Part shown: one piece after another, positions 17,073-24,915 of the stretch | Numbering within the stretch: position 1 is the first letter of the stretch | How the letters are laid out: the number at the start of each line of letters is the position of its first letter | From: an uncultured Draconibacterium sp. | GTDB lineage: Bacteria; Bacteroidota; Bacteroidia; Bacteroidales; Prolixibacteraceae | Assembly (NCBI GenBank): GCA_947492175.1 | Contig: CANLMQ010000026.1 | Coordinates: 18,039-82,038 of the forward strand | Length of the DNA stretch: 64,000 nucleotides | Direction of reading: 5' to 3' | The notes under the pieces: model-generated | The model's database searches: none | Told to the model about the DNA's origin: nothing | What the model saw: the letters and a program-made list of their open reading frames with translations, nothing else | Program-made: the position numbers and the translations under genes

Positions 17073-17897
17073 ATGAGTTCTATCAACTACAATTCGAACT
17101 GGCGCAAAGTAGCGTCGACAATCTATAAAAAACCAACCGATTCAAAAATTTACGGTACCGTAGAAATTGATGTAACCGATCTTGAAAAATATATTTCTAG
17201 AAAAAGAAAAGAAGGCGTTAAAACGACATTAACATATGTGTTAACGCTGATAGTAGGCCGGGCAATACGTCAGGAGGTACCCGAATTAAACACCTATGTA
17301 AAAAGAGGTAAAATAAAACAGAGAAAACAGGTTGATGCCACCGTAAGCGTTTTATTACCCGGTGGTGAAATGGGATCAGTAAAAGTTGAGAACACCGATC
17401 AACTTACCATTAAAGAGATTTCAGATCTAATAGCTGGTAGAATACGCGATTCAAGAAAAGGGACAGAAAATGACACCATGCAATCGAAAGGAATGTTGGC
17501 TTCTTTTCCCTGGCCACTCAGGGCATGGATTTTCAGGTTATACCGTGCTATAACCATCCACTGGGGAATTTCGCTCCCCGGAGTTGGACTCGACTCAAAT
17601 AGTTTTGGTTCATACGTAATGTCAAATATCGGAACAGTTGGTCTCGATACCGGATACGGCTCTTTGCTGCCTTCTTCAAATGTTTCTTTTGTAATGATAC
17701 TTGGCAATATATTAAAAAAACCTGCCGTAGTTAATGATGAAATAGTTCCCAGAAGATTGATGATGCTAGCTGCTACACTTGATCATCGCGTTGTGGATGG
17801 TTCGCACGGCGGAAAATTGTTCAGAACAATTAAATACCTGGTTAAACATCCTGAGATTCTGGAAACTACACCCGATTCTTCAAAAGCTGCATTTTAA
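17073..17897 (+). CDS. 2-oxo acid dehydrogenase acyltransferase (E2 catalytic domain) family protein, stand-alone
   Basis: A 274-residue protein equivalent to only the catalytic domain of dihydrolipoyl acyltransferases. It has no lipoyl or peripheral-subunit-binding domain. The chloramphenicol-acetyltransferase-like fold is indicated by LTYVLTLIVGRAIRQEVPELNTYV and the active-site sequence DHRVVDGSHGG (~residue 246-256), which retains His and Asp of the family's HxxxDG. Residues around 135-160 form a hydrophobic loop (FPWPLRAWIFRLYRAI). It probably transfers an acyl group from a CoA or other thioester, but the acceptor is unknown. It diverges from the ECF sigma factor and precedes the LacI-type regulator. 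Confidence 0.85.
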   Translation: MSSINYNSNWRKVASTIYKKPTDSKIYGTVEIDVTDLEKYISRKRKEGVKTTLTYVLTLIVGRAIRQEVPELNTYVKRGKIKQRKQVDATVSVLLPGGEMGSVKVENTDQLTIKEISDLIAGRIRDSRKGTENDTMQSKGMLASFPWPLRAWIFRLYRAITIHWGISLPGVGLDSNSFGSYVMSNIGTVGLDTGYGSLLPSSNVSFVMILGNILKKPAVVNDEIVPRRLMMLAATLDHRVVDGSHGGKLFRTIKYLVKHPEILETTPDSSKAAF

Positions 17898-17944
17898 TTA
17901 TTTATCCTCTCGTTCTGTTTCAAAACATTTTGTTAAAAATTTTC

Positions 17945-17958
17945 CGTGTACGAACACG
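17945..17958. promoter_or_regulatory. Candidate LacI-type operator
   Basis: CGTGTACGAACACG contains a perfect CGTGT/ACACG dyad around a 4-base centre, 60 to 75 bases ahead of the LacI-family coding region. A second dyad, TGTAATTTTACA, lies at 17975-17986. Autoregulatory operators of this size and GC-richness in an AT-rich background are usual for LacI proteins. Binding is inferred. Confidence 0.45.
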
Positions 17959-18018
17959 ATAATTCAAAAATTTCTGTAATTTTACATTCAGAAACCCCTC
18001 AAGTATTATTTTTAAACA

Positions 18019-19098
18019 ATTAAAAAACAGAACGTTATCGAACTTAACAAACAAATACGGATTAAGGATATTGCAGAAAAAGCAAAAGTATCAATAGGTA
18101 CGGTTGACAGAGTTTTGCACAATCGTGGAGAAGTAGCAGAATCTACACGTAAAAAGATTCTATCAATTATTGAAGAGTTGAATTACCAACCCAATATTCT
18201 GGCAAGTACGCTGGCCTCGAAAAAATCAGCCATTTTTGCCACACTTTTTCCAAAACCACCCTCAAAAGACGGGTATTGGAACAAGCCTTACAAAGGAGTG
18301 AAAAAACGGATCGCCGAACTTGGGCAATACGGCGTTCAAATTCAACCTTTTACGTTTAACCAAACCGATTCGAAAAGTTTTATTCAGGAAACTGAACAGA
18401 TTTTGGAATTACATCCTGACGGTGTTGTCTTCGCCCCATTCTTTAAAAAAGAGTCGCTGACATTTATTGAAGAACTAAAAAAACAGGAAATACCTTTTGT
18501 TTTTATTGATTCCGAAATCAAAAATACAGGACAGCTAAGTTACATCGGTCAGGATTCGTATCAAAGTGGCCTCGTATCAGGAAAATTACTCGACTTACTG
18601 GTTCAGGAAGGTAATATTTTGGTAACTCATTTTGCTAAAGAAATGGACAACCAAAATCATCTTGTTCAGCGGGAGAGAGGTTTTTACGACTGGTTTGAGA
18701 AAAAGGAGAACAACCTTCACATACTATTTACTACCGATGTTCCCGATACTGAAGATCCAAACTGGATGAATAGAATTGCGAAAATTATTAAGGATAAAAA
18801 CATATCGGGCATTTTTGTAACGAATTCAAAGGTTTATCATATAGGGAAATTACTTGATCAGTTGAATATGACTGATATAAAGGTTATTGGCCACGATTTA
18901 CTAAAAGAAAATATCGAATGTCTGAAAAATGACCGGGTGCAATTTCTAATTTGCCAACGACCTGAAGAACAGGGGTACAAATCAATAAACAAATTATTTA
19001 GAAGTGTGGTTCAGAAACACAAAGTTGCTAAAAAGAGCTACACATCAATTGACATTGTTACCAAAGAAAACGTAGAATACTATAAAGAATTTAAATAG
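18019..19098 (+). CDS. LacI-family transcriptional regulator, non-canonical start codon
   Basis: The frame encodes a DNA-binding helix-turn-helix (IKDIAEKAKVSIGTVDRVLHNRGEV) at 18061-18135 and then a periplasmic-binding-protein-like sugar-sensing domain (~60-340, e.g. GVVFAPFFKKESL, GYKSINKLF). From the in-frame stop at 18013 to the TTG at 18115 there is no ATG, GTG or TTG, and starting at 18115 would destroy the helix-turn-helix. I therefore place the start at ATT 18019; ATC 18037 or a later ATA/ATT would also keep the domain. It heads the sugar-acid cluster and probably represses it. The 3' end is 5 bases before the next gene. Confidence 0.8.
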   Translation: MKKQNVIELNKQIRIKDIAEKAKVSIGTVDRVLHNRGEVAESTRKKILSIIEELNYQPNILASTLASKKSAIFATLFPKPPSKDGYWNKPYKGVKKRIAELGQYGVQIQPFTFNQTDSKSFIQETEQILELHPDGVVFAPFFKKESLTFIEELKKQEIPFVFIDSEIKNTGQLSYIGQDSYQSGLVSGKLLDLLVQEGNILVTHFAKEMDNQNHLVQRERGFYDWFEKKENNLHILFTTDVPDTEDPNWMNRIAKIIKDKNISGIFVTNSKVYHIGKLLDQLNMTDIKVIGHDLLKENIECLKNDRVQFLICQRPEEQGYKSINKLFRSVVQKHKVAKKSYTSIDIVTKENVEYYKEFK

Positions 19099-19103
19099 AA
19101 CAA

Positions 19104-19955
19104 ATGGAAGCATTATCATTTAACGACTTAAAAAATAAAGTCTGTGTAATTACTGGAGGAGCAGGTGTTTTGGGTAGTGCCATGGTTAAAGCCATAGCTT
19201 CGGTTGGAACCAAAATCGCCATTGCTGACATCAATAAAGAAGTAGCCGATAAAGTTGCCGCAGAAATTGCTGCAGAATACGGTGCTCAGGTAATAGGAAT
19301 TGAAGCCAATGTTTTGGACAAAGCATCGTTGGAAAAAGCAAAAGCTGAGATAAACGAAAAACTGGGAAATATTGATATTCTGATTAACGGTGCCGGAGGA
19401 AATAGTCCGCAAGCCACTACAAAAGTGGAAGTTATGACTGTAGAAAACATAGAAAATCCGGAAGATTCTTTCTACGGATTGGAAATGGAAGGTTTCGATA
19501 AGGTTTTTGCTCTTAATTTTAAAGGCACTTTGTTACCAACCATGGTTTTTACAAAAGACATGCTTAAAAACCGGAAAGGTGTTGTTTTGAATATTTCGTC
19601 GATGAATTCGTACAAACCTTTAACAAAAATTCCGGCCTATTCTGCCGCCAAGGCTTCCATCAATAATTTTACAGAATGGCTTTCTGTTCATCTGGCAAAA
19701 GTTGGAATTCGTGTAAATGCAATTGCTCCCGGATTTTTTATTACCAATCAAAACCGTTTTTTGGTTACCGATGAAAAAACCGGTAATTACTCGCCTCGCG
19801 GACAAAAAATTGTTGACAATACACCCATGGGCAAATTTGGAGAACCCGAAGATTTACAAGGAGCTACCCTGTTCCTGATTTCTGATGTTTCGAACTTTAT
19901 TACCGGAATTGTTATTCCTGTTGACGGCGGATACAGTGCATTTGGGGGGGTATAA
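19104..19955 (+). CDS. SDR-family oxidoreductase, D-mannonate oxidoreductase type
   Basis: A 283-residue classical short-chain dehydrogenase. The NAD(P) site TGGAGVLG is at residues 17-24, NGAGG at ~95-99, the catalytic Ser at 165/166 and the YxxxK pair at Y179/K183. Length and the insert QATTKVEVMTVENIENPEDSFYGLEMEGFD are those of the SDR group annotated as D-mannonate oxidoreductase, which interconverts D-fructuronate and D-mannonate in hexuronate catabolism. The start codon lies 5 bases after the LacI-type regulator, so they are probably cotranscribed. A closely related dehydrogenase acting on another 2-keto hexonate is possible. Confidence 0.85.
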   Translation: MEALSFNDLKNKVCVITGGAGVLGSAMVKAIASVGTKIAIADINKEVADKVAAEIAAEYGAQVIGIEANVLDKASLEKAKAEINEKLGNIDILINGAGGNSPQATTKVEVMTVENIENPEDSFYGLEMEGFDKVFALNFKGTLLPTMVFTKDMLKNRKGVVLNISSMNSYKPLTKIPAYSAAKASINNFTEWLSVHLAKVGIRVNAIAPGFFITNQNRFLVTDEKTGNYSPRGQKIVDNTPMGKFGEPEDLQGATLFLISDVSNFITGIVIPVDGGYSAFGGV

Positions 19956-20242
19956 TTTAATTGTGTAAAATTATAATAATCACCCTGTTTCAGATTAGAA
20001 AAATTACAAAAACCAGAAAATTAACAGTTAACGCTTTTTAAGTCTATTACCATTGATGCCAACCGAAAGCGGATCGGAGCAAAACTAAGTTTTACCAGAT
20101 TACGTAATATCCGACAAAGCAGCTTTGACAATGTAAAAATTAACAGAAAGTTTTCACAAAACTGATTTTTCTGAAGAAACAGGAAAAAAATAACAACTCT
20201 TGCGATGTTCCGTTCAATGCAAGCTAAAAAAACAATAAAAAT

Positions 20243-21322
20243 ATGAATATAGAACTGAAACAAAACTGCAAATATGCAATGCTGGTTCCAACCAGTATGG
20301 GGACCAGAATCACGCCTGATAACGGACAACCTGTACATTCAAGCGATAAATTTACCTTGTATGCCACCAGTGCTGAAACCAATGTTGCCAGTATTTCTTC
20401 GTACCTGGGGTTACCCGTAAAAGTATTAACCACATTTGTAAAAGGAAGTCCGATTGCGCAGTTCATAAAAAGTAATTTAAAAGCACGCCACATGGATTAT
20501 GAAGGGCCTGAAGTAGAGCAAGGCGATCCATGGGGATACCGACACCAGATTAATATAGCCGACAGTGGTTATGGTTCACGGGGTCCGCGTGTTTTTAATG
20601 ATCGTGCCGGCGAAGTTGGCCGGACTTTGAATTCAAAAGATTTCGATCTGGAACGTATTTTTGGAGAAGATGGTGTTCAAATCGTACATCTTTCAGGATT
20701 AATTGCGGCTCTTTCGCCCGAAACAACACAATTCTGTCTGGAAGTTGCCCGGGCTGCAAAAAAACATGGGTCACGTATTTCATTCGACTTAAATCACAGA
20801 GCCTCTTTCTGGAAAGGCCGCGAAGATCAGCTGCGCAAAGATTTTACAGAAATAGCCTCAGTATCCGATATTCTGATCGGGAATGAAGAAGATTTCCAAC
20901 TCTGTTTCGGAATTGAAGGACCGGAAGCAGGCGGAGAAGGTATAAAAGCAAAAATCGACGGATTTAAAGGATTAATCAACCGTGTAAAAGAAACATTTCC
21001 AAATGCATCGGTTTTTGCCACTACCCTACGCGAAGTAATAAGTGTAAACGAACATTTATGGGGAGCAATTATGTTGGAAGGAGAAAACTGGCATGTAGTT
21101 GAACCTCGCAAAATAAACGTTCTTGATCGTATTGGTGGCGGCGACGGCTTTGTTGGTGGAATGCTTTACGGAATTCTGAAAAACTGGGATGCTGAAAAAT
21201 GGCCGCAGTTTGGCTGGGCAACCGGAGCAATGGCAACCACCTTTTTAACCGACTATGCACAGCCCGCCGACGAAGAACAGGTTTGGAGCATTTGGGGTGG
21301 AAACGCTCGCGTAAAAAGATAA
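20243..21322 (+). CDS. PfkB-family carbohydrate kinase, probably 2-keto-3-deoxygluconate kinase type
   Basis: A 359-residue ribokinase-like kinase. The substrate-side motif sits near the N-terminus (SAETNVASISSYLG), and the ATP/anion-hole motif DRIGGGDGFVGGML places the catalytic base at D301. It is somewhat longer than E. coli KdgK and lacks its usual first strand GE motif, reading MLVPTSMGTRITPDNG instead. With a mannonate-type SDR upstream and 6-phosphogluconate dehydrogenase downstream, the substrate is probably KDG or a related aldonate. A 287-base gap precedes it, so it may have its own promoter. Confidence 0.82.
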   Translation: MNIELKQNCKYAMLVPTSMGTRITPDNGQPVHSSDKFTLYATSAETNVASISSYLGLPVKVLTTFVKGSPIAQFIKSNLKARHMDYEGPEVEQGDPWGYRHQINIADSGYGSRGPRVFNDRAGEVGRTLNSKDFDLERIFGEDGVQIVHLSGLIAALSPETTQFCLEVARAAKKHGSRISFDLNHRASFWKGREDQLRKDFTEIASVSDILIGNEEDFQLCFGIEGPEAGGEGIKAKIDGFKGLINRVKETFPNASVFATTLREVISVNEHLWGAIMLEGENWHVVEPRKINVLDRIGGGDGFVGGMLYGILKNWDAEKWPQFGWATGAMATTFLTDYAQPADEEQVWSIWGGNARVKR

Positions 21323-21330
21323 CTTGGCTT

Positions 21331-21352
21331 ACCCCAGACCTGAGTCTGGGGT
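21331..21352 (+). other. Intercistronic hairpin
   Basis: ACCCCAGAC (21331-21339) and GTCTGGGGT (21344-21352) make a perfect 9-bp GC-rich stem with a CTGA loop. It lies 9 bases after the kinase stop and 54 before the next ATG. It is followed by TTCT rather than a long T-run, so partial termination or an mRNA-stability hairpin is more likely than a full stop. Confidence 0.6.
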
Positions 21353-21405
21353 TTCTAACAAATTATTTTATGAAATGGGTTTAGCCCTTAAAATTAAATC
21401 ATACA

Positions 21406-22692
21406 ATGTTATATTACGAAATAGGTTCAACAGAAACAGCTCTTTCGGGTGAAGATCTAAAACATGGATTATTTACAGCCCTAAATAAAATTGGCGAAAG
21501 AAAGAAAGTTCTTGCCATACCACCCGATTACACGCGCCTTCCCTCACGCGCCGGAGAATTGACTGAATTTGCATGGGAGTTTTACAAAGAGAAGCTAACC
21601 GATGTACTTCCTGCACTTGGAACTCATTCTCCTATGACCATGGAGCAAATCAGCCACATGTTTGGAAAAATGCCTACCGATTTGATTCGAGAACACGACT
21701 GGCGAAATGATGTAATCACTCTGGGAACAGTTCCTGCTGAATTTGTAAAAGAAGTTTCGGAAGGAGCCTGCGATTATACCTGGCCGGCGCAGGTTAATAA
21801 ACTGCTGGTAGAAGGGAATTTCGATCTTATTCTTTCTATAGGACAGGTTGTACCGCACGAAGTAGTAGGAATGGCCAATTACAACAAAAATGTTTTTGTA
21901 GGCACAGGAGGTTCCGAGGGTATTAATAAAAGCCATTACATTGGTGCTGCTTATGGAATGGAAAAAATGATGGGGCGCGCCGATACACCGGTTCGTAGGG
22001 TATTTAACTACGCCTCCGAAAACTTTTCGAATCATTTACCCATTGTTTATGTACAAACCGTGGTTGGTCTAAATAAACAAGGGAAATTACAAACATACGG
22101 TTTGTTTATTGGCGATGATTTTGAGGTTTTCGATAAAGCAGCAAAACTATCGCTACAGGTTAATTTTGAAATGGTTGAAAAACCGATTAAAAAAGCTGTT
22201 GTTTGGCTCGATCCTACCGAATTTAAAAGTACCTGGCTGGGGAACAAAAGTATTTACCGTACGCGAATGGCTTTAGCCGATGGCGGCGAACTTATTGTTC
22301 TGGCTCCTGCGTTAAAGGAATTCGGAGAAGACAAACAGATCGATAAATTAATTCGTAAATACGGCTATTTCGGAACACCACACACCTTAAAACTGGTGAA
22401 AGAAAATGAAGATCTCCAAAACAATCTTGGAGCTGCTGCCCACCTGATTCATGGTTCTTCAGAAGGTCGTTTCAACATTACGTATTGCCCGGGTAAAGAA
22501 AAAGAAAACCTAACGCAACAGGAAATTGAAAGTGTAGGATTTAATTATGCCGATTTTGATGAAATGACAGCAAAATACAATCCTGATAAACTAAAAGACG
22601 GGTTTAATATTATGCCTGATGGAGAAGAGGTTTTTTATATTTCAAATCCGGCTATCGGACTCTGGGCTTTTAAAGACCGGTTTGAGTATTAA
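21406..22692 (+). CDS. LarA-like nickel-dependent racemase/epimerase (lactate racemase superfamily)
   Basis: A 428-residue LarA homologue. The residues that matter in Lactiplantibacillus LarA can be placed by motif and spacing: Arg in DYTRLP (R44), His in LGTH (H74), His in VPHEVVG (H151), the cofactor-bearing Lys in ANYNK ten residues later (K161) and the nickel-ligand His in NKSH another sixteen later (H177). The 10 and 16 spacings equal those of LarA H174, K184 and H200. The superfamily includes D-gluconate 2-epimerases, and gluconate's 2-epimer is D-mannonate, fitting the SDR and Gnd neighbours. It needs the nickel-pincer cofactor made by LarB, LarC and LarE, whose genes are not in this window. 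True substrate is unproven. Confidence 0.85.
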   Translation: MLYYEIGSTETALSGEDLKHGLFTALNKIGERKKVLAIPPDYTRLPSRAGELTEFAWEFYKEKLTDVLPALGTHSPMTMEQISHMFGKMPTDLIREHDWRNDVITLGTVPAEFVKEVSEGACDYTWPAQVNKLLVEGNFDLILSIGQVVPHEVVGMANYNKNVFVGTGGSEGINKSHYIGAAYGMEKMMGRADTPVRRVFNYASENFSNHLPIVYVQTVVGLNKQGKLQTYGLFIGDDFEVFDKAAKLSLQVNFEMVEKPIKKAVVWLDPTEFKSTWLGNKSIYRTRMALADGGELIVLAPALKEFGEDKQIDKLIRKYGYFGTPHTLKLVKENEDLQNNLGAAAHLIHGSSEGRFNITYCPGKEKENLTQQEIESVGFNYADFDEMTAKYNPDKLKDGFNIMPDGEEVFYISNPAIGLWAFKDRFEY

Positions 22693-22747
22693 AAAGGTGG
22701 TAGGTTACAGTCACAATTGTAAGAAATACTAAAACTATTTTAATCCT

Positions 22748-23743
22748 ATGAAAACAATGGATACCATTAACTGGGGAATAATTGGAGTTGGTAATGTAAC
22801 CGAAGTAAAAAGCGGTCCTGCTTTCTATAAAATCAGTAACTCGAATGTAGTTGCAGTCATGCGACGCAATGCAGAAAAAGCCGCCGATTATGCCAAACGA
22901 CACGATATTCCCAATTGGTATTCAAATGCTTCTGAGTTAATAAACGATCCGAAAGTAGATGCTGTTTACATAGCCACACCACCCAATTCTCATGCCCATT
23001 ATGCCATTGAAACCATGAAGGCCGGGAAGCCGGTTTATGTTGAAAAACCCATGGCAAGGTCGCATTCCGAGTGTTTGGAGATGCTCAAAATATCGCAAGA
23101 AACCGGTATGCCTTTGTGGGTAGCCTATTACCGGCGAACATTACCTGCATTTTTAAAAGCAAAGGAATTGGTTGAATCAGGCATAATCGGGAAACCACTG
23201 ATGGTACACATTAAGTTGTACAAACAGGCAACCGAAAGAGATCAAACACCCGAAGAAATGAGCTGGCATGTTTTTCCTGAAATTTCCGGCGCGGGTCACT
23301 TTTTTGACCTTGCTTCGCATCAGCTGGATTACCTCGACTTTGTTTTTGGGAAAGTTGTAGATGTTAAGGGAAATGCATCCAATATAGCAGGGCTGTATCC
23401 GGCTGAGGATACCGTTTCCGGAACATGGAAACACGAATCCGGTGTTATTGGAACGGGCAGCTGGTGTTTTGTTGTAGATAAAAATTCCACAGAGGATTCC
23501 ATTGAAATAATTGGAGAAAAAGGCGAAATTTGCCTTCCATGTTTTTCTCCCGGGAATTTGAAGCTTAAAACAACCGATGGTACAAAAGAAATGGAATTTG
23601 AAAAGCCTCAACATGTCTCCCAGATTCTTGTTCAGCAAGTAGTTGACGAATTACGGGGGATTGGAAAGTGTGTGAGTACCGGAGAATCAGCTGCAAGAAC
23701 GAGTTGGGTACTGGATGAAATGGTAAAGGATTATTACAGTTAA
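22748..23743 (+). CDS. Gfo/Idh/MocA-family oxidoreductase
   Basis: A 331-residue NAD(P)-dependent dehydrogenase. The Rossmann start is WGIIGVGNVTEV (residues ~9-20), the family signature VEKPMARSHSEC lies near residue 97 with the conserved Lys, and the C-terminal beta-sheet domain includes the His-containing SGAGHFFDLASHQLDYLDF (about residues 176-194). Such enzymes oxidise or reduce sugars, sugar acids or inositols. It is 55 bases after the LarA-like gene and 30 before pdxB in one apparent operon, so a sugar-acid substrate is likely. The exact substrate cannot be read from sequence. Confidence 0.9.
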   Translation: MKTMDTINWGIIGVGNVTEVKSGPAFYKISNSNVVAVMRRNAEKAADYAKRHDIPNWYSNASELINDPKVDAVYIATPPNSHAHYAIETMKAGKPVYVEKPMARSHSECLEMLKISQETGMPLWVAYYRRTLPAFLKAKELVESGIIGKPLMVHIKLYKQATERDQTPEEMSWHVFPEISGAGHFFDLASHQLDYLDFVFGKVVDVKGNASNIAGLYPAEDTVSGTWKHESGVIGTGSWCFVVDKNSTEDSIEIIGEKGEICLPCFSPGNLKLKTTDGTKEMEFEKPQHVSQILVQQVVDELRGIGKCVSTGESAARTSWVLDEMVKDYYS

Positions 23744-23773
23744 CCACAATAGATACAATAGAGTACAATTGAA

Positions 23774-24898
23774 ATGAAAATAATTATTGATAACAAAATA
23801 CCTTACATTAAAGGAGCATTGGAGCCATTTGCCGAAGTAATTTACCTCCCAGGCAGCGCCACTACAAAAGAAGTTGTAAAAGATGCCGATGCATTAATTA
23901 CACGTACACGAACCATTTGTAACAGCAGTCTGCTGGCTGGTTCCAATGTTAAGTTTATCGCAACGGCTACAATCGGTTTCGACCACATTGATACCGATTA
24001 TTGCAAAGCAGCCGGAATTAAATGGATCAATGCCCCCGGCTGCAATGCTGAAAGTGTAAATCAGTACATTGCCTCTGCCCTGTTTTCATGGTCGATGCGA
24101 AAACGTAAAGATTTGGCGGGCCTGACAATTGGTATAGTAGGTGTAGGAAATGTTGGATCAAAAGTGGCCAAAACCTGTGAAATTCTGGGAATGAATGTTT
24201 TGTTGAACGACCCTCCGCGCGAAAGAAAGGAAGGCTCCGAAAAATTTGTTTCCCTAAAAACCATTCAACAGGAAGCGGATATAATTACATTTCATGTACC
24301 ATTGAATATGTCGGGCAACGATGCAACTTTTCATCTGGCAGATGAAGATTTTCTTCAAAATCTGAATAAAAAGCCATTGATAATTAATTCTTGCCGCGGC
24401 GAAGTAGTTGATACAGAATCGATCTACAATGCCATTGAAGCTAACGATGTTGATGGTTTTATTGTAGACTGTTGGGAAGACGAACCGGAAATTAACCTTG
24501 ACCTGTTGAATCAAACAGAATTTGGTACTCCTCATATTGCCGGCTATTCAAAAGACGGGAAAGCCAACGGTACAAAAATGAGCATTCAGGCTGTAAGTCG
24601 CTTTTTTAATCTTGGAATTGATAACTGGGAACCATCAAATATTGAGCTCCCCCAAAATACGCTCATTGAGATTGATGGCAATCAAAGACGAGAATATTCA
24701 ATTCTTGCCGAAGCAGTACTCTCAACATATGACATTGAAAACGACGACGAAGCATTAAAAGATACACCACACCTGTTTGAAAAACTAAGAGGTGATTATC
24801 CTGTTCGAAGAGAATTTGGCACCTACACCATAAAAGCAAAAAACGTTGAAACCGGGACTTTAGAAAAGTTAAAAGCACTTGGATTTAAATTACAATAA
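23774..24898 (+). CDS. pdxB: Erythronate-4-phosphate dehydrogenase
   Basis: A 374-residue D-isomer-specific 2-hydroxyacid dehydrogenase with the PdxB layout. It has the NAD site TIGIVGVGNVGS (~115-126), the catalytic triad in NSCRGEVV, WEDEPE and TPHIAGYS, and the C-terminal ~80-residue dimerisation extension typical of PdxB rather than SerA or glyoxylate reductases. PdxB oxidises 4-phosphoerythronate in the DXP-independent pyridoxal-phosphate pathway. In this cluster, flanked by sugar-acid genes, it may instead act on another phospho-aldonate, but nothing in the sequence departs from ordinary PdxB. Confidence 0.9.
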   Translation: MKIIIDNKIPYIKGALEPFAEVIYLPGSATTKEVVKDADALITRTRTICNSSLLAGSNVKFIATATIGFDHIDTDYCKAAGIKWINAPGCNAESVNQYIASALFSWSMRKRKDLAGLTIGIVGVGNVGSKVAKTCEILGMNVLLNDPPRERKEGSEKFVSLKTIQQEADIITFHVPLNMSGNDATFHLADEDFLQNLNKKPLIINSCRGEVVDTESIYNAIEANDVDGFIVDCWEDEPEINLDLLNQTEFGTPHIAGYSKDGKANGTKMSIQAVSRFFNLGIDNWEPSNIELPQNTLIEIDGNQRREYSILAEAVLSTYDIENDDEALKDTPHLFEKLRGDYPVRREFGTYTIKAKNVETGTLEKLKALGFKLQ

Positions 24899-24915
24899 AT
24901 AACAAATAGTATAGA

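Noticed and set aside
19956..20242. Riboswitch or small gene between the SDR and kinase genes
   Set aside because: I found neither a recognisable aptamer nor a supported frame; short frames on either strand look random.
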